From positions 186,001 through 250,000 of the forward strand of contig JABYQN010000004.1 in NCBI GenBank assembly GCA_022606135.1: 64,000 nt of DNA. The letters run 5' to 3'. Position numbers and translations under genes: made by a program. The notes under the pieces are model-generated. The model was not told the DNA's origin. It did not search any database and worked only from the letters and a program-made list of their open reading frames with translations. The stretch comes from Fomes fomentarius. Lineage: Eukaryota > Basidiomycota > Agaricomycetes > Polyporales > Polyporaceae. Positions 11,501 to 21,057 of the stretch are shown in pieces. Every line of letters begins with the position of its first letter. Positions within the stretch are counted from its first letter, which is position 1.

Positions 11501-11877
11501 ACTACCATGAAACGTTCTCTCCAGTGGCGCGGTTTGAGTCTATCCGGTATTTACTCGCGCATGCAGCGCTTGAGGACTGGGACATCGAGTCAATGGATGT
11601 CAAAACTGCGTTCCTGAATGGTGATCTAGATGAGGAGATTTATATGGAACAGCCGGAAGGCTGGGTCGTTCCTGGGAAGGAAGATCACGTCTGTCTACTC
11701 AAAAAGGCTATCTATGGTCTTAAGCAGGCGTCGCGTCAGTGGAATGCGAAAATCCATCAATCGCTTCTAGATCTGGGATTTACACAGACATATTCTGATG
11801 CTGGGATCTACGTATATCGGCGACAAGGGGGGATCACGTCACGATTGTCGTTCTTTATGTCGACGATTTACTTCTGA
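8545..11877 (+). CDS. gag-pol: Copia Gag-Pol, first part (gag, protease, integrase, RT N-terminal half)
   Basis: The polyprotein reads 1110 residues. The N-terminal gag domain has a Lys/Gly/Asp-rich tract after a CX2CX4HX4C zinc knuckle (CSHCGSGSHHESNC, about residues 216-229). The aspartic protease motif is DSGASQHI (about 307). The integrase has an HHCC zinc-binding region (HRRFGH ... CDGCAFG) and the D,D-35-E core (HTDLDGPM, SDRGGEYTS, GIEHQ ... QNGRAERWNR). A Pro-rich linker (about residues 800-850) leads to the reverse transcriptase (KTWVLVPRPKG, YKARLVAKGF, TFSPVARFESIR, MDVKTAFLNGDL). The frame then breaks at a run of six G (11827-11832), so the frame-0 protein ends just past the catalytic site. 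ATG 8545 is the first in-frame AUG, but open frame continues upstream. Confidence 0.93.
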   Translation: MGDIKVDSIPVLSSANQYNDWSAKMKGYFIFMDCWSVVKGATRPTEQAAKDKWDKLDGQARSMMYMRVAPNFHYVLDTQIPVSGGQPRDMTAAESWEALQNKFGKPNSAHVWGLFESLVAEPRMNEQKPLQDQMMRLITRLREISSNGVTLSDNMQALLLMSKIPESYRSMVSALMATTDLDKVTLDDIQSKTLAEESMRKNGQSANKVSQTKPKPKGPCSHCGSGSHHESNCYQKYPEKRPKGKGKGKGKDKDKDKDKGKNKDTSHNHAHVTTESVSSVLVAGLSNITASFYDEAMASNSVNWTAWLMDSGASQHITGDLSEFIEYQPFNTPVLFNTAGQGDSSVIQALGEGTLSGETWLDGQKVAITLNHVYYIPGTIGHIFSTGSIERNSYSLFQGDGRMCIFDKLPDGAVKHGSTIHIKGRKILEARYNPSSNCYWTIIELHNSKRVHLNVRKFKTWHRRFGHAGKDILRNLPKHTKGVDAVDPADEELCDGCAFGKSTRNPFPPSEKRATEVLERVHTDLDGPMRTQAIGGWKYFAGFIDDYSGLARAYFLKHKSDVIQAFKDYKAWAENQTGKKIKSIRSDRGGEYTSDEFSTLLRSHGIEHQKTLPGSPQQNGRAERWNRTITEKALSMLHQAGLSHGFWQLALDAAIHIYNRQPMRRHKWSCPITVWDGTVPDVSYFRVFGCKAFVHVQKAKREGKLDKKAVEMIFVGYESGSKGYRFWNPANRSIVVSRDATFDEESFPARNLPGNRPSTPDDSPFSDDQSDDSSNDDSDLVDPNDAIPFIPPNLFQPPQPDPPADADPAPPAEAPAEPPPPPQRPPTPPPVVPPRPPHKHGRHPPVGANEPSIARDRPRREKAGIPHKDRTDNNVYDDPARADNQIDKDGNLREAETILAFLAAAQYKAGLPQSHKEAMRSPDAGKWREAEKSEFESLMENKTWVLVPRPKGRHVVSNRWVYDIKHDGRYKARLVAKGFTQVWGEDYHETFSPVARFESIRYLLAHAALEDWDIESMDVKTAFLNGDLDEEIYMEQPEGWVVPGKEDHVCLLKKAIYGLKQASRQWNAKIHQSLLDLGFTQTYSDAGIYVYRRQGGITSRLSFFMSTIYF

Positions 11878-12818
11878 TGGGCGATCAGTCTAGTCACATC
11901 AAACAAGTCAAGTGTTCGCTTTCTAAGCAGTACAAGATGACGGACTTGGGATCTGTACAGCGCTTCCTTGGTCTTCGCATCACTCGTGATCGATCTACTC
12001 GTATGATCGACATCGACCAGGAAGAGTACATCCAGTCTGTTCTCGAGCGCTTTCAGATGGCTGACTGTAAACCCTCACGTACACCCCTTCCTGCTGGTGC
12101 TGTCTTGGCAAGTGCCGACGAACCAGCTTCCGATCAGTTTAGGCAACGCTACCAGAGTCTCATTGGCAGTCTTTTGTACACCATGCTCGGAACGCGTCCT
12201 GATATCTCCTTCGCTGTCACACGGTTATCGAAGTACAATGCCAATCCCTCTGAAGCGCACATGAGTTATGCGAAGTATGTCCTGCGTTACCTTCAAGGGA
12301 CAAAGGCGTATCGCTTGCGCTACAAGGGAGCGTCTAATGATGGTCTGATTTCCTATTCGGATTCAGATTGGGCCGAAGACCGTGATGATCGGCATTCTAC
12401 CTCTGGCTTCGTCTTCTTGATGGCAGGTGGTGCTATATCGTGGGCTTCGAGGCGTCAGCCTACCATTTCGCTCTCCTCTACTGAGGCGGAAAATAAAGCG
12501 GCCTCTGATACCTGTTGTCAGTTGATCTGGCTGAGGATGTTTGGCGATGAACTTGGTGATGACTTGACCAGGCCGACACCCATGTGTCTAGACAACCAGG
12601 GTTCAATTTTCCTATCAGTCAATCCAGTAGTCGACCGGCGTACCAAGCACATAGAGATTCGCTACCACTTCATTCGTGAACAAGTGGAGTCTGGCTCTGT
12701 CGAGATCTTCTATGTTGCGACTGCAGATCAGTTGGCTGATTCTCTCACAAAGAACGTGCCTTATTCCATTTTGGCAAAGTTCGTTGATGAGATCGGTCTT
12801 GTTTCCGTTGCATCTTGA
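11877..12818 (+). CDS. pol: Copia Pol, second part (RT C-terminal half and RNase H)
   Basis: This frame is -1 relative to the first part. The catalytic reverse transcriptase motif YVDD (11856-11867) lies in this frame, just upstream of the first ATG at 11877. It continues through the RT thumb (QRFLGLRITRDRS, TPLPAGAVLASAD, SLIGSLLYTMLGTRPDISF) to RNase H (SYSDSDWAEDRDDRHSTSG, TISLSSTEAENKAAS, KHIEIRYHFIREQV) and stops at 12818, 12 bases before the 3' LTR. At the SSTEAE motif, copy 1 has Asn where copy 2 has the usual Tyr. Translation presumably needs a -1 slip on the G run; otherwise the element is defective and was moved in trans. Confidence 0.9.
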   Translation: MGDQSSHIKQVKCSLSKQYKMTDLGSVQRFLGLRITRDRSTRMIDIDQEEYIQSVLERFQMADCKPSRTPLPAGAVLASADEPASDQFRQRYQSLIGSLLYTMLGTRPDISFAVTRLSKYNANPSEAHMSYAKYVLRYLQGTKAYRLRYKGASNDGLISYSDSDWAEDRDDRHSTSGFVFLMAGGAISWASRRQPTISLSSTEAENKAASDTCCQLIWLRMFGDELGDDLTRPTPMCLDNQGSIFLSVNPVVDRRTKHIEIRYHFIREQVESGSVEIFYVATADQLADSLTKNVPYSILAKFVDEIGLVSVAS

Positions 12819-12829
12819 ACGAGTGGGAG

Positions 12830-13373
12830 TGTTGAACTTCCAGACTACCGGCTGTGCTCGGACCGGAGTTGTGTACACTTGTTTATGGTCATATGATTAG
12901 ATAGGCTGTGTTCCTACTTACCATTTATGGTTTTCTTTGTTCTCCTACTGTACTTTCCCATGACCATATGGTTCCTGTGCATCCCAGTGCGTTCTACACT
13001 GCACCGGACTCTTCCAGACCTTATGTCTGACTCATGCTATGACTGTATCTGACTCATACGCCGATACGGACTCTTACTCATCGTCTTATGGTTACATGTG
13101 ACTGCTTCATTCGCTGACTCATGGACTTGTTCCTCATGTATATAAGCAGTCCCTTCTTCGCCTCTGCTCTTCAGTCGTTCGCTCACTGACTGAAGAGTAA
13201 GTCCTTTACATACATATGCTCTACTACTTCTTACTGACTTAGTACTTGTAGTCCCTCTCTGTTGTGACTTACAGGTACTTCACTATGCAATATAGTCGTT
13301 CACTCACTGACTGAAGATCCCTCTCTGTTGTGACTTACAGTCACTCCTCGCCTTACAGGTTCAGAGTTCATCA
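12830..13373 (+). repeat. 3' LTR of Copia copy 1
   Basis: 544 bp, nearly identical to the 5' LTR (one substitution noticed). It is followed by the target duplication GGCGC and resumption of module sequence. Confidence 0.95.
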
Positions 13374-13378
13374 GGCGC

Positions 13379-14448
13379 TGCGTTCTAGCCCAAGTCCATT
13401 TGGGATTACCTGAGAATTGCAGTCTCGTGATGGCTCTAGAACACAGGATGGCGATGAACGTTTGAACATCGACTAAGCCTAGACTTAGAGAACTGGCACT
13501 CCCTTGTTTTTCTTTGTTTGTCAATATGGACTTCCTTGCCGTCTATTCCAGTGCGGCTAGTCTTCTCGCGAAGTCCATGACCTACAGTTCAACCGCATTT
13601 CTGTCTCTCATACAGACTACATTTGAGTTGGCCCCAACAGTGAACTTGAACGTGATAGCGCTAAGACTGAGGCGCGTCAGTTGCGAACTGCCGGAGATGC
13701 ACGATGAAGCGGCTCGTTGGACGGGTATCAGGTGTTCAGACAAGGGGTGGTTGACGATTTAAATAGTCTCTTACCAAGGCCCTCCACGCCGTATCAGCGT
13801 GAGCGGTTTGCGTCGAACCTAATGATGGCAATGTGATGGGTGGCTGACATCCGGCGAGATCAATGTTGAGGTGTCATAGTTGGAGCACTTGAGGGAGGTC
13901 GTCCGTTCGTTCGGGAATTGAGAGTAGTGCGAGGATGAGGTCACATACCGCGTTCTGGTTGGAAGAACCGTGGCATAAGTGACGCGTTCGACGTGTGCAC
14001 GTCAAAAGAGGGCTGGAGTGACTTATGTGGACGGATACTACATCAATGCTGAGCAGTGCTAGGACGAGAAACGGACAGACGCAGGCCTGCAGAGCGAAGT
14101 GACGTGTCAGTATGTGCACAACATGTGTATATTGTTAAATTGAGAGGACGTACATGAACTCCGAAGCATGACATATCGCGTGATTACTGCACCCTGTTGA
14201 GTCCAGGTTGCTTCATGAGATCAGAGTAGTAGCAGAGGTGGACTCTGGTTTCGAGATCGCGAGAGTCACTGACATACCATCGCCACTCTCGCGTCTCCTT
14301 TCTCCAGCCCTGATTCAGCCTGATGACCAGCTGCGCGGGAGAGCGAGGGTGAAGAACCAAAATACGCCTGATGTGAAATTTAAATTAGAGAGCCAAGGAA
14401 GATTAGCGCCGACTCCTTGATCACGCGCTACGGTCGACCTCTAACATC
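13379..14448 (-). repeat. Module copy 1, alpha segment
   Basis: This is the counterpart of 58613-59326 and, past the hAT insertion, of 54300-54777, in inverted orientation, with a further copy at about 25300-26350. No long conserved frame is visible. The undisturbed hAT target ACGAGAAA (14064-14071, reverse of TTTCTCGT) lies here. Near 14400-14448 the sequence resembles the upstream flank of the ALG12 start codon. Confidence 0.75.
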
Positions 14449-15640
14449 ATGAGCGTTGTTCTGGGGCAGAGAGTACGTCTCACGTTCAAGCTTCCATCTC
14501 AGTTGATAGTTCACTCACTCGTTTGGGCTCTAGCTATCCAGATCGCAAAGCTTGCCGGGTTCGCACCCATCCTCCACACATAATGCTTCCCTGCTCGCCT
14601 CCCTCGGAGCGACACACGTCCTCGACCGCTTTAGGCCCTGGTCGGCTGCACGGGATCTCAAAATCTGCGTGGATATGGATATGGGCCGAGGTCCCCGAAA
14701 AGGCAGAGATCCAAGCGCGCGGATTTGACGAGTTGTGTAACACTTAGTCACATAGTGTAACAAATAGTCACAAAATGCGTGCTGGATGTGCAATCCACTC
14801 TTTGTGCCCTCCCGCCATGACACAAATTGCCTCTAGCACCACTGCAGGCAACATATATGCTGCAAAAGCTTCTCTGCAACATTCTATAAGCTCAGCAGCT
14901 CTCATCTCAACCATTGCAGCAGTGGCAGCCACCACCACCCTAACCCCAGATCTCATGAGTCAAGCGCCGGTCTTCGCCTTGGTCACGACTTTCCCACGAA
15001 CATCTGGAGGAACCGCCGTTAAGCGCCCGTCTTCTGCGTCCTCCTGACAATGCTCCGCTGGAAGTTCTGGGGTAGAAATTACATAGCGTAGTCGAGCAGT
15101 ACTATAGGATGTTTAAGAGGTATCACAAAGCCAGAACACACTGGCAGTGACCAGCTAGTAACTGCACCCGGATGCAAAGGTCATCGGGATGCCGAGATGG
15201 GCCCTGGAAATTTCCGACATAAGGAACGACGGACAATGCGCGGCCGTCCAGCGTGACCATGGATCTGTGTCTCCGCAGTGTCCACCGAACGGTTTTCTGG
15301 ATCTGGATTTCCCAAATCCCAGCGCTTAACTACGGCGAAATCCATATCCATCATTTTGGCTGTATCCACGTCCGAGATCCCGTGCAGCCGACCAGGGCCT
15401 TAGATATCTCCCTGCATCTACCATTTTGCCGAGCTAAGGAAGTTCACCTCAGGCACCCCGCTCCGAGTCGAGTTCGTGTACGACGCGATCTCGCTGAGAG
15501 ACACAAGCCCTGGCATATGTACAAGCTCGCGTCGGGCGGTGCGCTGGTGATTGTGCTTCCATAGGCCATCCTCGCTGAGTTGAAGGCCACGGGAGAGCGA
15601 CACATGTAATGTCAGTATAGCTGCCACCCTTTTATGCGCG
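14449..15640 (+). pseudogene. MDR (zinc-type alcohol dehydrogenase-like) oxidoreductase fragment, copy A
   Basis: After ATGAGCGTTGTTCTGGGGCA and a likely intron (GTACGTCTC to CTCTAG), the sequence reads AIQIAKLAGFAPIL, then ASLLASLGATHVLDR. This is the nucleotide-binding Rossmann segment typical of ToxD-like enoyl reductases. Past a MITE insertion (14634-15399) it resumes with LPKLTQGTPLEFVYDAIS-like coding and MYKLASGGALVIVLP, the next beta-strand region. The N-terminal catalytic domain is missing, there is an in-frame stop in the first block (HT then TAA), and the C-terminus gives way to chitinase-like sequence. It is a broken gene. The family call rests on these motifs and is fairly secure; the substrate is unknown. 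Confidence 0.7.
14634..15399. mobile_element. PIF/Harbinger-like MITE
   Basis: 766 bp with perfect terminal inverted repeats starting GGCCCTGGTCGGCTGCACGG and extending to about 25 bp (through GGGATCTC), with looser similarity further in. It is flanked by TTA (14631-14633 and 15400-15402), a 3-bp TWA-type duplication as PIF/Harbinger elements make. The inverted paralogue (about 54106-54128) lacks the insertion. No transposase frame is present, so it is non-autonomous. Confidence 0.88.
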
Positions 15641-15654
15641 TATGCTAACTTTGT

Positions 15655-17090
15655 GTGACCCCACAGAATCCGAACGGTAGACATCATCACAATGGGCTTT
15701 GTCTGGGACTAGGTATTGATACTCACATCAGTTACTTTCATAGATTTGTGACGGGGGCAATTTTGCTTGTCAATCCCTGGAGCAGGGATATCACGCTGTG
15801 CCAGCAGAAGGGCAAGATCGTGGTCATGTTCCTGAGCGGCGGAGACGGAGACAAGGAGATCAAGCTTGCGAATGCTGACTAGGCGAAGGGGTTTGGCCAG
15901 CTAATGTACGACAGGTTCCTCGGTGGGACTGACACTGTGCGGCCGTTCGGGAGCGCAATGCTCGATGGGTGAGTACGGCGTACGCAATCCTAACGCAAAG
16001 GAGATTCGACTTCGACGTTGAGGCGGGCACAACGGACAATCTTGACGTATTTGTGGAGGCAGTGGCGGACGCTGCAGCGAACAATCCGAAGGGGAAGGAC
16101 ATGAAGAAGTATTGGTACACAGCAGCGCCGCAGTGCCCATTCATGAATGGCCATTTGCAGCTGTGAGCGTCTTTGATTCCGACATCGCAATTGAGTCCCG
16201 TCTAGGGTGCTCATGAGCCTAACTGACTCGTCGGCGTGATCGCAGTGCCTTGGATTGAACGGTCCCGCTTGACGACCTTCGTGCAGTTTTGTAAGCTTGT
16301 CCATCATAGGTGGACATATCTGTATGTACCACCTGAGAACATCTCGCTTACACTCGACCGTGCTAGACAACAGCTTTTGCGTACTCAACCAGTATTTGAA
16401 CAACGCTGCCTCGGAATTGAAACTTCGACAAGTGGTCCGCGTCATCTCAACATCACAAACCTCATTACTACAGGGACAGCTGGGCAAAGACATCCGCGAA
16501 GAATAAGAACCCCAATGTGTTCGTCGGCGCACCCACATCTCAGGATGCCGGGGCGCACTACGTCACTGCAGACCAAATGGGCCACATCATCGCTGGTACG
16601 CGCAACAACTACGCATCATTTGGCGGCGTGATGCTCTGGGATGCATATGCAGCCAAATGTGAGTGTGTACATGTGAATCTGAAGCTGAGCCTGAGTCAGG
16701 CAGAGTCAAGGACGTTCTCCTCCGTTCTGCTGCATTCTTCGCCTGGTGGTGCATAGCAGGCAGTGACATACTCACATGCACTCTTATTGTAGCCAACCGC
16801 AATTACGATGCCATAGATCAAGAGCCAGCTCACGGCCACCAGGGCCAAGGCTGTCGGCGCTGCTGGCACAGGTGAATCCGGAGATGCCGACGCTGCTACT
16901 TCAGGTCCTATGGAAGCATCCACCATGTCCGGTCCCTCGGCAGATGTCCCGCACGATGGGAGCTCCGACACGGCGACCTATGTTGTGGTTGACGCGGACG
17001 TCCTGGCCACTATCACATCAGACGTTCGCCGCCGCCGCCACCGCAACGCTCGCCGTCATCCGCATAGTCATAATCAGGGAGGCTTGTAGT
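15655..17090 (+). pseudogene. GH18 chitinase fragment, copy A
   Basis: The sequence aligns with the intact chitinase at 18.8 kb from its middle onward: ITLCQQKGKIVVMFLSGGDG matches the GKIILLSLGG strand, FGSAMLDG and FDFDVEAG match the catalytic DGxDxDxE loop, and YWYTAAPQCPF and NYASFGGVMLWDA match later barrel strands. A TAG interrupts the frame near 15880 where copy B has CAG (Gln). The N-terminal signal peptide and first barrel strands are absent. The tail differs from the intact gene: an Ala/Ser/Gly/Asp-rich stretch ending Arg/His-rich, with no CBM5-like module. A long intron-like gap (16190-16430) lies before the last barrel strands. Confidence 0.75.
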
Positions 17091-17190
17091 AGCCGGATTT
17101 ATTCTGAGTTGACTCGGGAAGCGTGCATTACCTGCTTGAGAGCCGAGGAGGGTACCTTGTCGATATTATCTGGTCACAGGGGTGGATATG

Positions 17191-18700
17191 GACCCATCAT
17201 TCTTTCCGGGACTCCAGGGGGCTAGTTTTCAATACGTGAATTCATCGGCTAGCCTCTCTTGTTCTAGGCAGCGAATGTGGATGAAGCTCGTTGCACAAGA
17301 GTGAGAAGATATCGGACTTTCGATTGATGTTCACTGCCATTACAGCTAGGTAAATGCCTCACGGCATCGTCCTGAGGTGTGACTTTGAGTTTCGCCTCCG
17401 TCTGTGTTAGTGCAGCCGCTGCAGCGCCAGTGCGCCACCGTGCGCGATCTTCTGGGAGCGGGCCCGGGATGGTATGTCTGATGACATGGGATGCGGTGTG
17501 CCCGACACTATTGATCTGATCAACACATTCTTTGATTCATTTATGACAGATTGGGAGTCTGTGGTTACTTCTAACCATACGCAATTTCGCTTTAGTCAAA
17601 CGCCCGAAGCTGAAGCCGGATTGTGCGGGCGTGAAGCCGGCCAAAAAGGTAGTCGTATGGCAGCATTCGAAGTAGGATCCTACTGCTTCCTTTGGCTTCC
17701 ATGTTACAGGCATGCCGTACGACAAATACTTTAGAGGACCATCGGGGTTAGAGTTGGTTCACTTGTGACTAGATCTATACCCGCATGCTTCCTCCGCGAA
17801 ACGTCGGAACAGCCACTTCGAAGAGTGTGCAGTATATCGTTTTCTGAGCGACCGTGGAAGGTGAATCTGCATATTTCAATAACGTGAATGCTCCTCTTCC
17901 ACATGGAAATATTTGCAACTCGGAGAAGAAGGCGGTTCATGGTCGTAAGATGCCGAGAAAGTGCCAGAGCAACGGTTCGAACCTAGAGCCGATCTCGAAG
18001 AGGGAATCCGAAAGCGATGTAGGACTGGCGTCTGTTGTAGTAACACCCACCACCTGACCTTGTTCCATCGCAACCACGATGGAGCATCTCGTTCTCAAGG
18101 TAAGCTCAAGTCTGCATGAGTTGGTGGTATTGGAAGCAGCCTTCACGCTCTTCTGGTGCAACTTAAAGGATATCCGGGTCGCATGCTCTTGCACAACATA
18201 AGTGTATCGTACCGAAGCATGGCGGCAGGCTTGATAAGGAACGCTTATGTAGACGAAGTATCGACATACATACCCCAGTCCTACGACAGGTGAGATACTT
18301 ATCAACATCAATGCTGGCCATGCCTTCCAGAGATTTTGCGGGTTGCAGACGCGGAGCCTCGGACAATGTGGTCGTGCGTCACGGTACGTCTCTTGATTCC
18401 GGTCGCCCGGCATACTTGGATCTGATTATGCCCGCTTTACAGGCGACGTTGATACGAAACATCCTGGGTCAACACGGGTTCCCCAACATTTGCTTCGCTA
18501 TCCGTCGCGCCACATAACGACCCAATAACATCTTGTCTTTGACGTCGTTTGCGCGGCCGCCCACACGGGCCTTTGCGGTCGCCCAAGGCTCAGTGCGGTC
18601 ACCCCGAGCGCGGACGTTCTTCATGCGTCTCCCATCTCTGCATCCATGGGCCCCCGCGCGTGCGCGACGCATCAAGGATGCACTCCCTTTTCTGCGCCTC
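17191..18700. other. Spacer with degenerate coding-like pieces
   Basis: The homology between the two chitinase/MDR copies ends near 17190. Beyond it, short open pieces occur, for example one near 17710 reading MPYDKYFRGPSGLELVHL before a stop. They have the look of decayed coding sequence but no family I can name. No RNA gene is visible. Confidence 0.3.
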
Positions 18701-18707
18701 ATGAGAC

Positions 18708-18716
18708 GATATAAGG
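18708..18716 (+). promoter_or_regulatory. TATA box of the chitinase gene
   Basis: GATATAAGG lies about 100 bp upstream of the chitinase ATG (18811), with pyrimidine-rich sequence in between. The spacing fits a fungal core promoter. Confidence 0.5.
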
Positions 18717-18810
18717 GCCACCATCGACCCTCAGCAATTTGGCAAGGGTTCCAACTCCTCCCTCACCAGATTGACTTTCGCTCTCTCGCTTCGCAGCCCA
18801 ACCACTCATC

Positions 18811-20601
18811 ATGGTATCCTTCTGGCTCAACTCCGCCCTTGCAATGCTCGCGGTCGGCGCACTCCAGGCCGCTGCCTTCGATATCAATCGGAAAGACAAC
18901 GTATGCGATGAGCTTCTGTTATTCGTACTTTTTTCATTGATCGTTTCTACCCTTAGGTTGTTGTGTAAGTTGCTTCCGAGAGCACGCCGAGGTGTTCATT
19001 TTCATCCTCCTTTTCCAGGTATTGGGGTCAGAACTCGTATGGCGCTACGCATGAGAACGACCCGGCCAACTGGCAGAAGAATCTGGCCACATACTGCCAG
19101 GTATTTCGACCACCGAAGGAAAAGCGTATGCCTACTCACAATCACGTTTTCAGGATGACACGATCGACGTGATTCCCGTTGCATTCCTTAATGTCTTCTT
19201 CAGCACCGGCGGGCTACCTTCCCTGGATCTTTCCAACGTCAGTATATCAGCGAAATATCTTCCCCTCTTCCGGGATGCTTTACTTTTTCTCACAGACCTT
19301 ATCGTTAACCGTTCATTGATTCAGATCTGCAACGCCAATGACAAGTCGGTCTTCCCTGGCACTCGCTTGCCAGACTGCAGCTTCCTCGCACAGGACATCC
19401 AGACCTGCCAGTCCAAGGGCAAGATCATTCTTCTCTCCCTTGGTGGGGCGACTGGCGCGACAACCTTCTCGTCGGCCGCGCAGGCTACAGCCTTTGGGGA
19501 CACTCTCTGGAACCTATTCTTCGCCGGCAGCAGCTCGACGCGTCCCTTCGGCAGCGCTGTCCTCGACGGTATTGACATCGATGTCGAGGGTGGCCCTGGA
19601 ACGCAATACTGGGACTCTATGATCAATCGCCTTCGCACACTCGCGAGCGGTGCGGGTAGGAAGATCTACGTCACTGCTGCTCCACAGTGCCCGTACCCCG
19701 ATGCGTACCAGCAGACGTAAGTCATTTGAATGTCTCTACGCATCGCTTACTCATTGTGCTTCAGCGTCTTGAATGCTGTTGCCATCGATGCGGTCTTCCC
19801 CCAGTTCTGTATGTCGACTTGGATGGACTTACTACTAGTACCACTGGACTCATGTGTTGCTTTGAAAGATAACAACTACTGCTCCCTTACCAACTATCCC
19901 GGCCAGTTTGACTTCAGCCAATGGGACACCTGGGCAAGGACCGTCTCCGTCAGCAAGAACACCAAGGTCTACATCGGCGCACTCGCCTCTGTTACGGCAG
20001 GAGGTTCCGGCTACGTCGATCCGACGACCCTCATCAACATCGCACTCGCCGCGCGCAGCCAGTACTCCTCCTTTGGGGGCGTCATGCTCTGGGATGCCTC
20101 TCAAGCATGGAGTGCGTCCTTCATCTCCCGTTCTTCTGCTCGTTGAACTAATACATGACCTTCTGTGCCACAGGCAACGGCCGCATCGACAGCCAGGTCA
20201 AAAATGCGATCCGTCAGAGCGGTGGCACGACCACTGTCCCGACCACGCCCACCACGAAGCCGGTCACCACTACGACGACGACCCAGCCGACGACTACGAC
20301 AGTCAACTCGGGCAGCTGCGCTGGGGTCCCTGCCTGGGTCAACAACGTCGCTGTATGTTTCTCCATATACTCTTCCGACTGCCGTGCGTGGTGTTGATCG
20401 TGCTCGTTGTGATTTCAGTACACTGGCGGCCAGCAGGTCGTCTACAACGGCCACCTCTGGACTGCGAAGTGGTGGACGTACGGGTCCACCCCCGGAGGCT
20501 CTGTGGGCGACTGGGCAGATAACGGCGCCTGCACGAGCTTCGCTGCTGCGGCTCCGACCGGGTCCGCGAAGAAGAACTCGACTTCTTTGAAGACTGCCTA
20601 G
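18811..20601 (+). CDS. Secreted class III chitinase (GH18) with C-terminal chitin-binding module
   Basis: The gene splices cleanly into nine exons: 18811-18900, 18957-18964, 19019-19100, 19154-19237, 19325-19716, 19765-19808, 19869-20111, 20174-20352 and 20419-20601. All introns are GT-AG, 49-87 nt; exon 2 has only 8 nt. The start has a hydrophobic signal peptide (MVSFWLNSALAMLAVGALQA). The first GH18 barrel strand reads VVVYWGQNSYG. The catalytic loop is DGIDIDVEGG, matching DxxDxDxE with Glu as acid/base. Later strands are YVTAAPQCPYPDAY and YSSFGGVMLWDASQAW. A Thr/Pro-rich linker leads to a CBM5/12-like module (WVNNVAYTGGQQVVYNG then WTAKWWTYGSTPGG). It should cleave chitin at the wall or outside the cell. 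All key residues are present. Confidence 0.92.
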
Positions 20602-21057
20602 ATGTCCCCCGAGATCCTCGCAGTTCTTCACTGCGCGAGCCGTGGGGAGCTGTGAACTAGATTCTGACATTCCCGATACCTGTGATGGTCAAGCGGGTAT
20701 ATAATCTCGGTGCATAGATACCTGTTCGTGCGTCTTAGTTATGAGTCTTATAGATCAGGTCACGCACTTCATGAGAGAACGAAGATGCATTTTCATAAAC
20801 TTCTCCGCCAGTGGTACCGGTTTGGTGATGCCTTCGGGCTGCCTCATGGGCTGGAAAGATTCGTTTCTGCCTAGAACTTGATGAGAGTAATTTGGCTCGT
20901 AATGCATGATTCCCCAAGATTGCACTTCAATGGTTCTCACGGCAACCTCCATCTCCCAAAGACAGTTCAATTCACTATCGGCGGGTGGCGACTCGACAGT
21001 AAAAGCTCAAGTAGCACCATTAACCAAATAGTTATATCTTTTATAAGAAAGTCGATT
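20602..21057. other. Chitinase 3' flank
   Basis: This holds the likely 3' UTR. A 71-codon open frame on the minus strand (20755-20970, reading NCLWEMEVAVRTIEV and onward) has a plausible composition but no recognised family; it could be a relic exon. Confidence 0.3.

Larger units (their letters stand above)
6947..13373 (+). mobile_element. Copia-type LTR retrotransposon, copy 1 (full length)
   Basis: The element has two 544-bp LTRs beginning TGTTGAAC and ending TTCATCA. I see one difference between them (G at the fourth base after AACTTCC in the 5' copy, A in the 3' copy), so the insertion is young. It is flanked by a perfect 5-bp target duplication, GGCGC (6942-6946 and 13374-13378). The empty site is present in the inverted paralogue at 59327-59331. 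The primer-binding site follows the 5' LTR directly and a purine tract (GAGTGGGAG) precedes the 3' LTR. The internal order is gag, protease, integrase, reverse transcriptase, RNase H, which defines Ty1/Copia. One frameshift lies inside the reverse transcriptase. Confidence 0.96.

Noticed and set aside
6947..13373. Endogenous virus of an animal or plant
   Set aside because: Integrase lies before RT and there is no envelope frame; it is an ordinary Ty1/Copia retrotransposon in a fungal genome.
17960..17990. GGTTCGAACC resembling a tRNA B box
   Set aside because: The flanks do not form a T stem, and no A box or cloverleaf is visible upstream.
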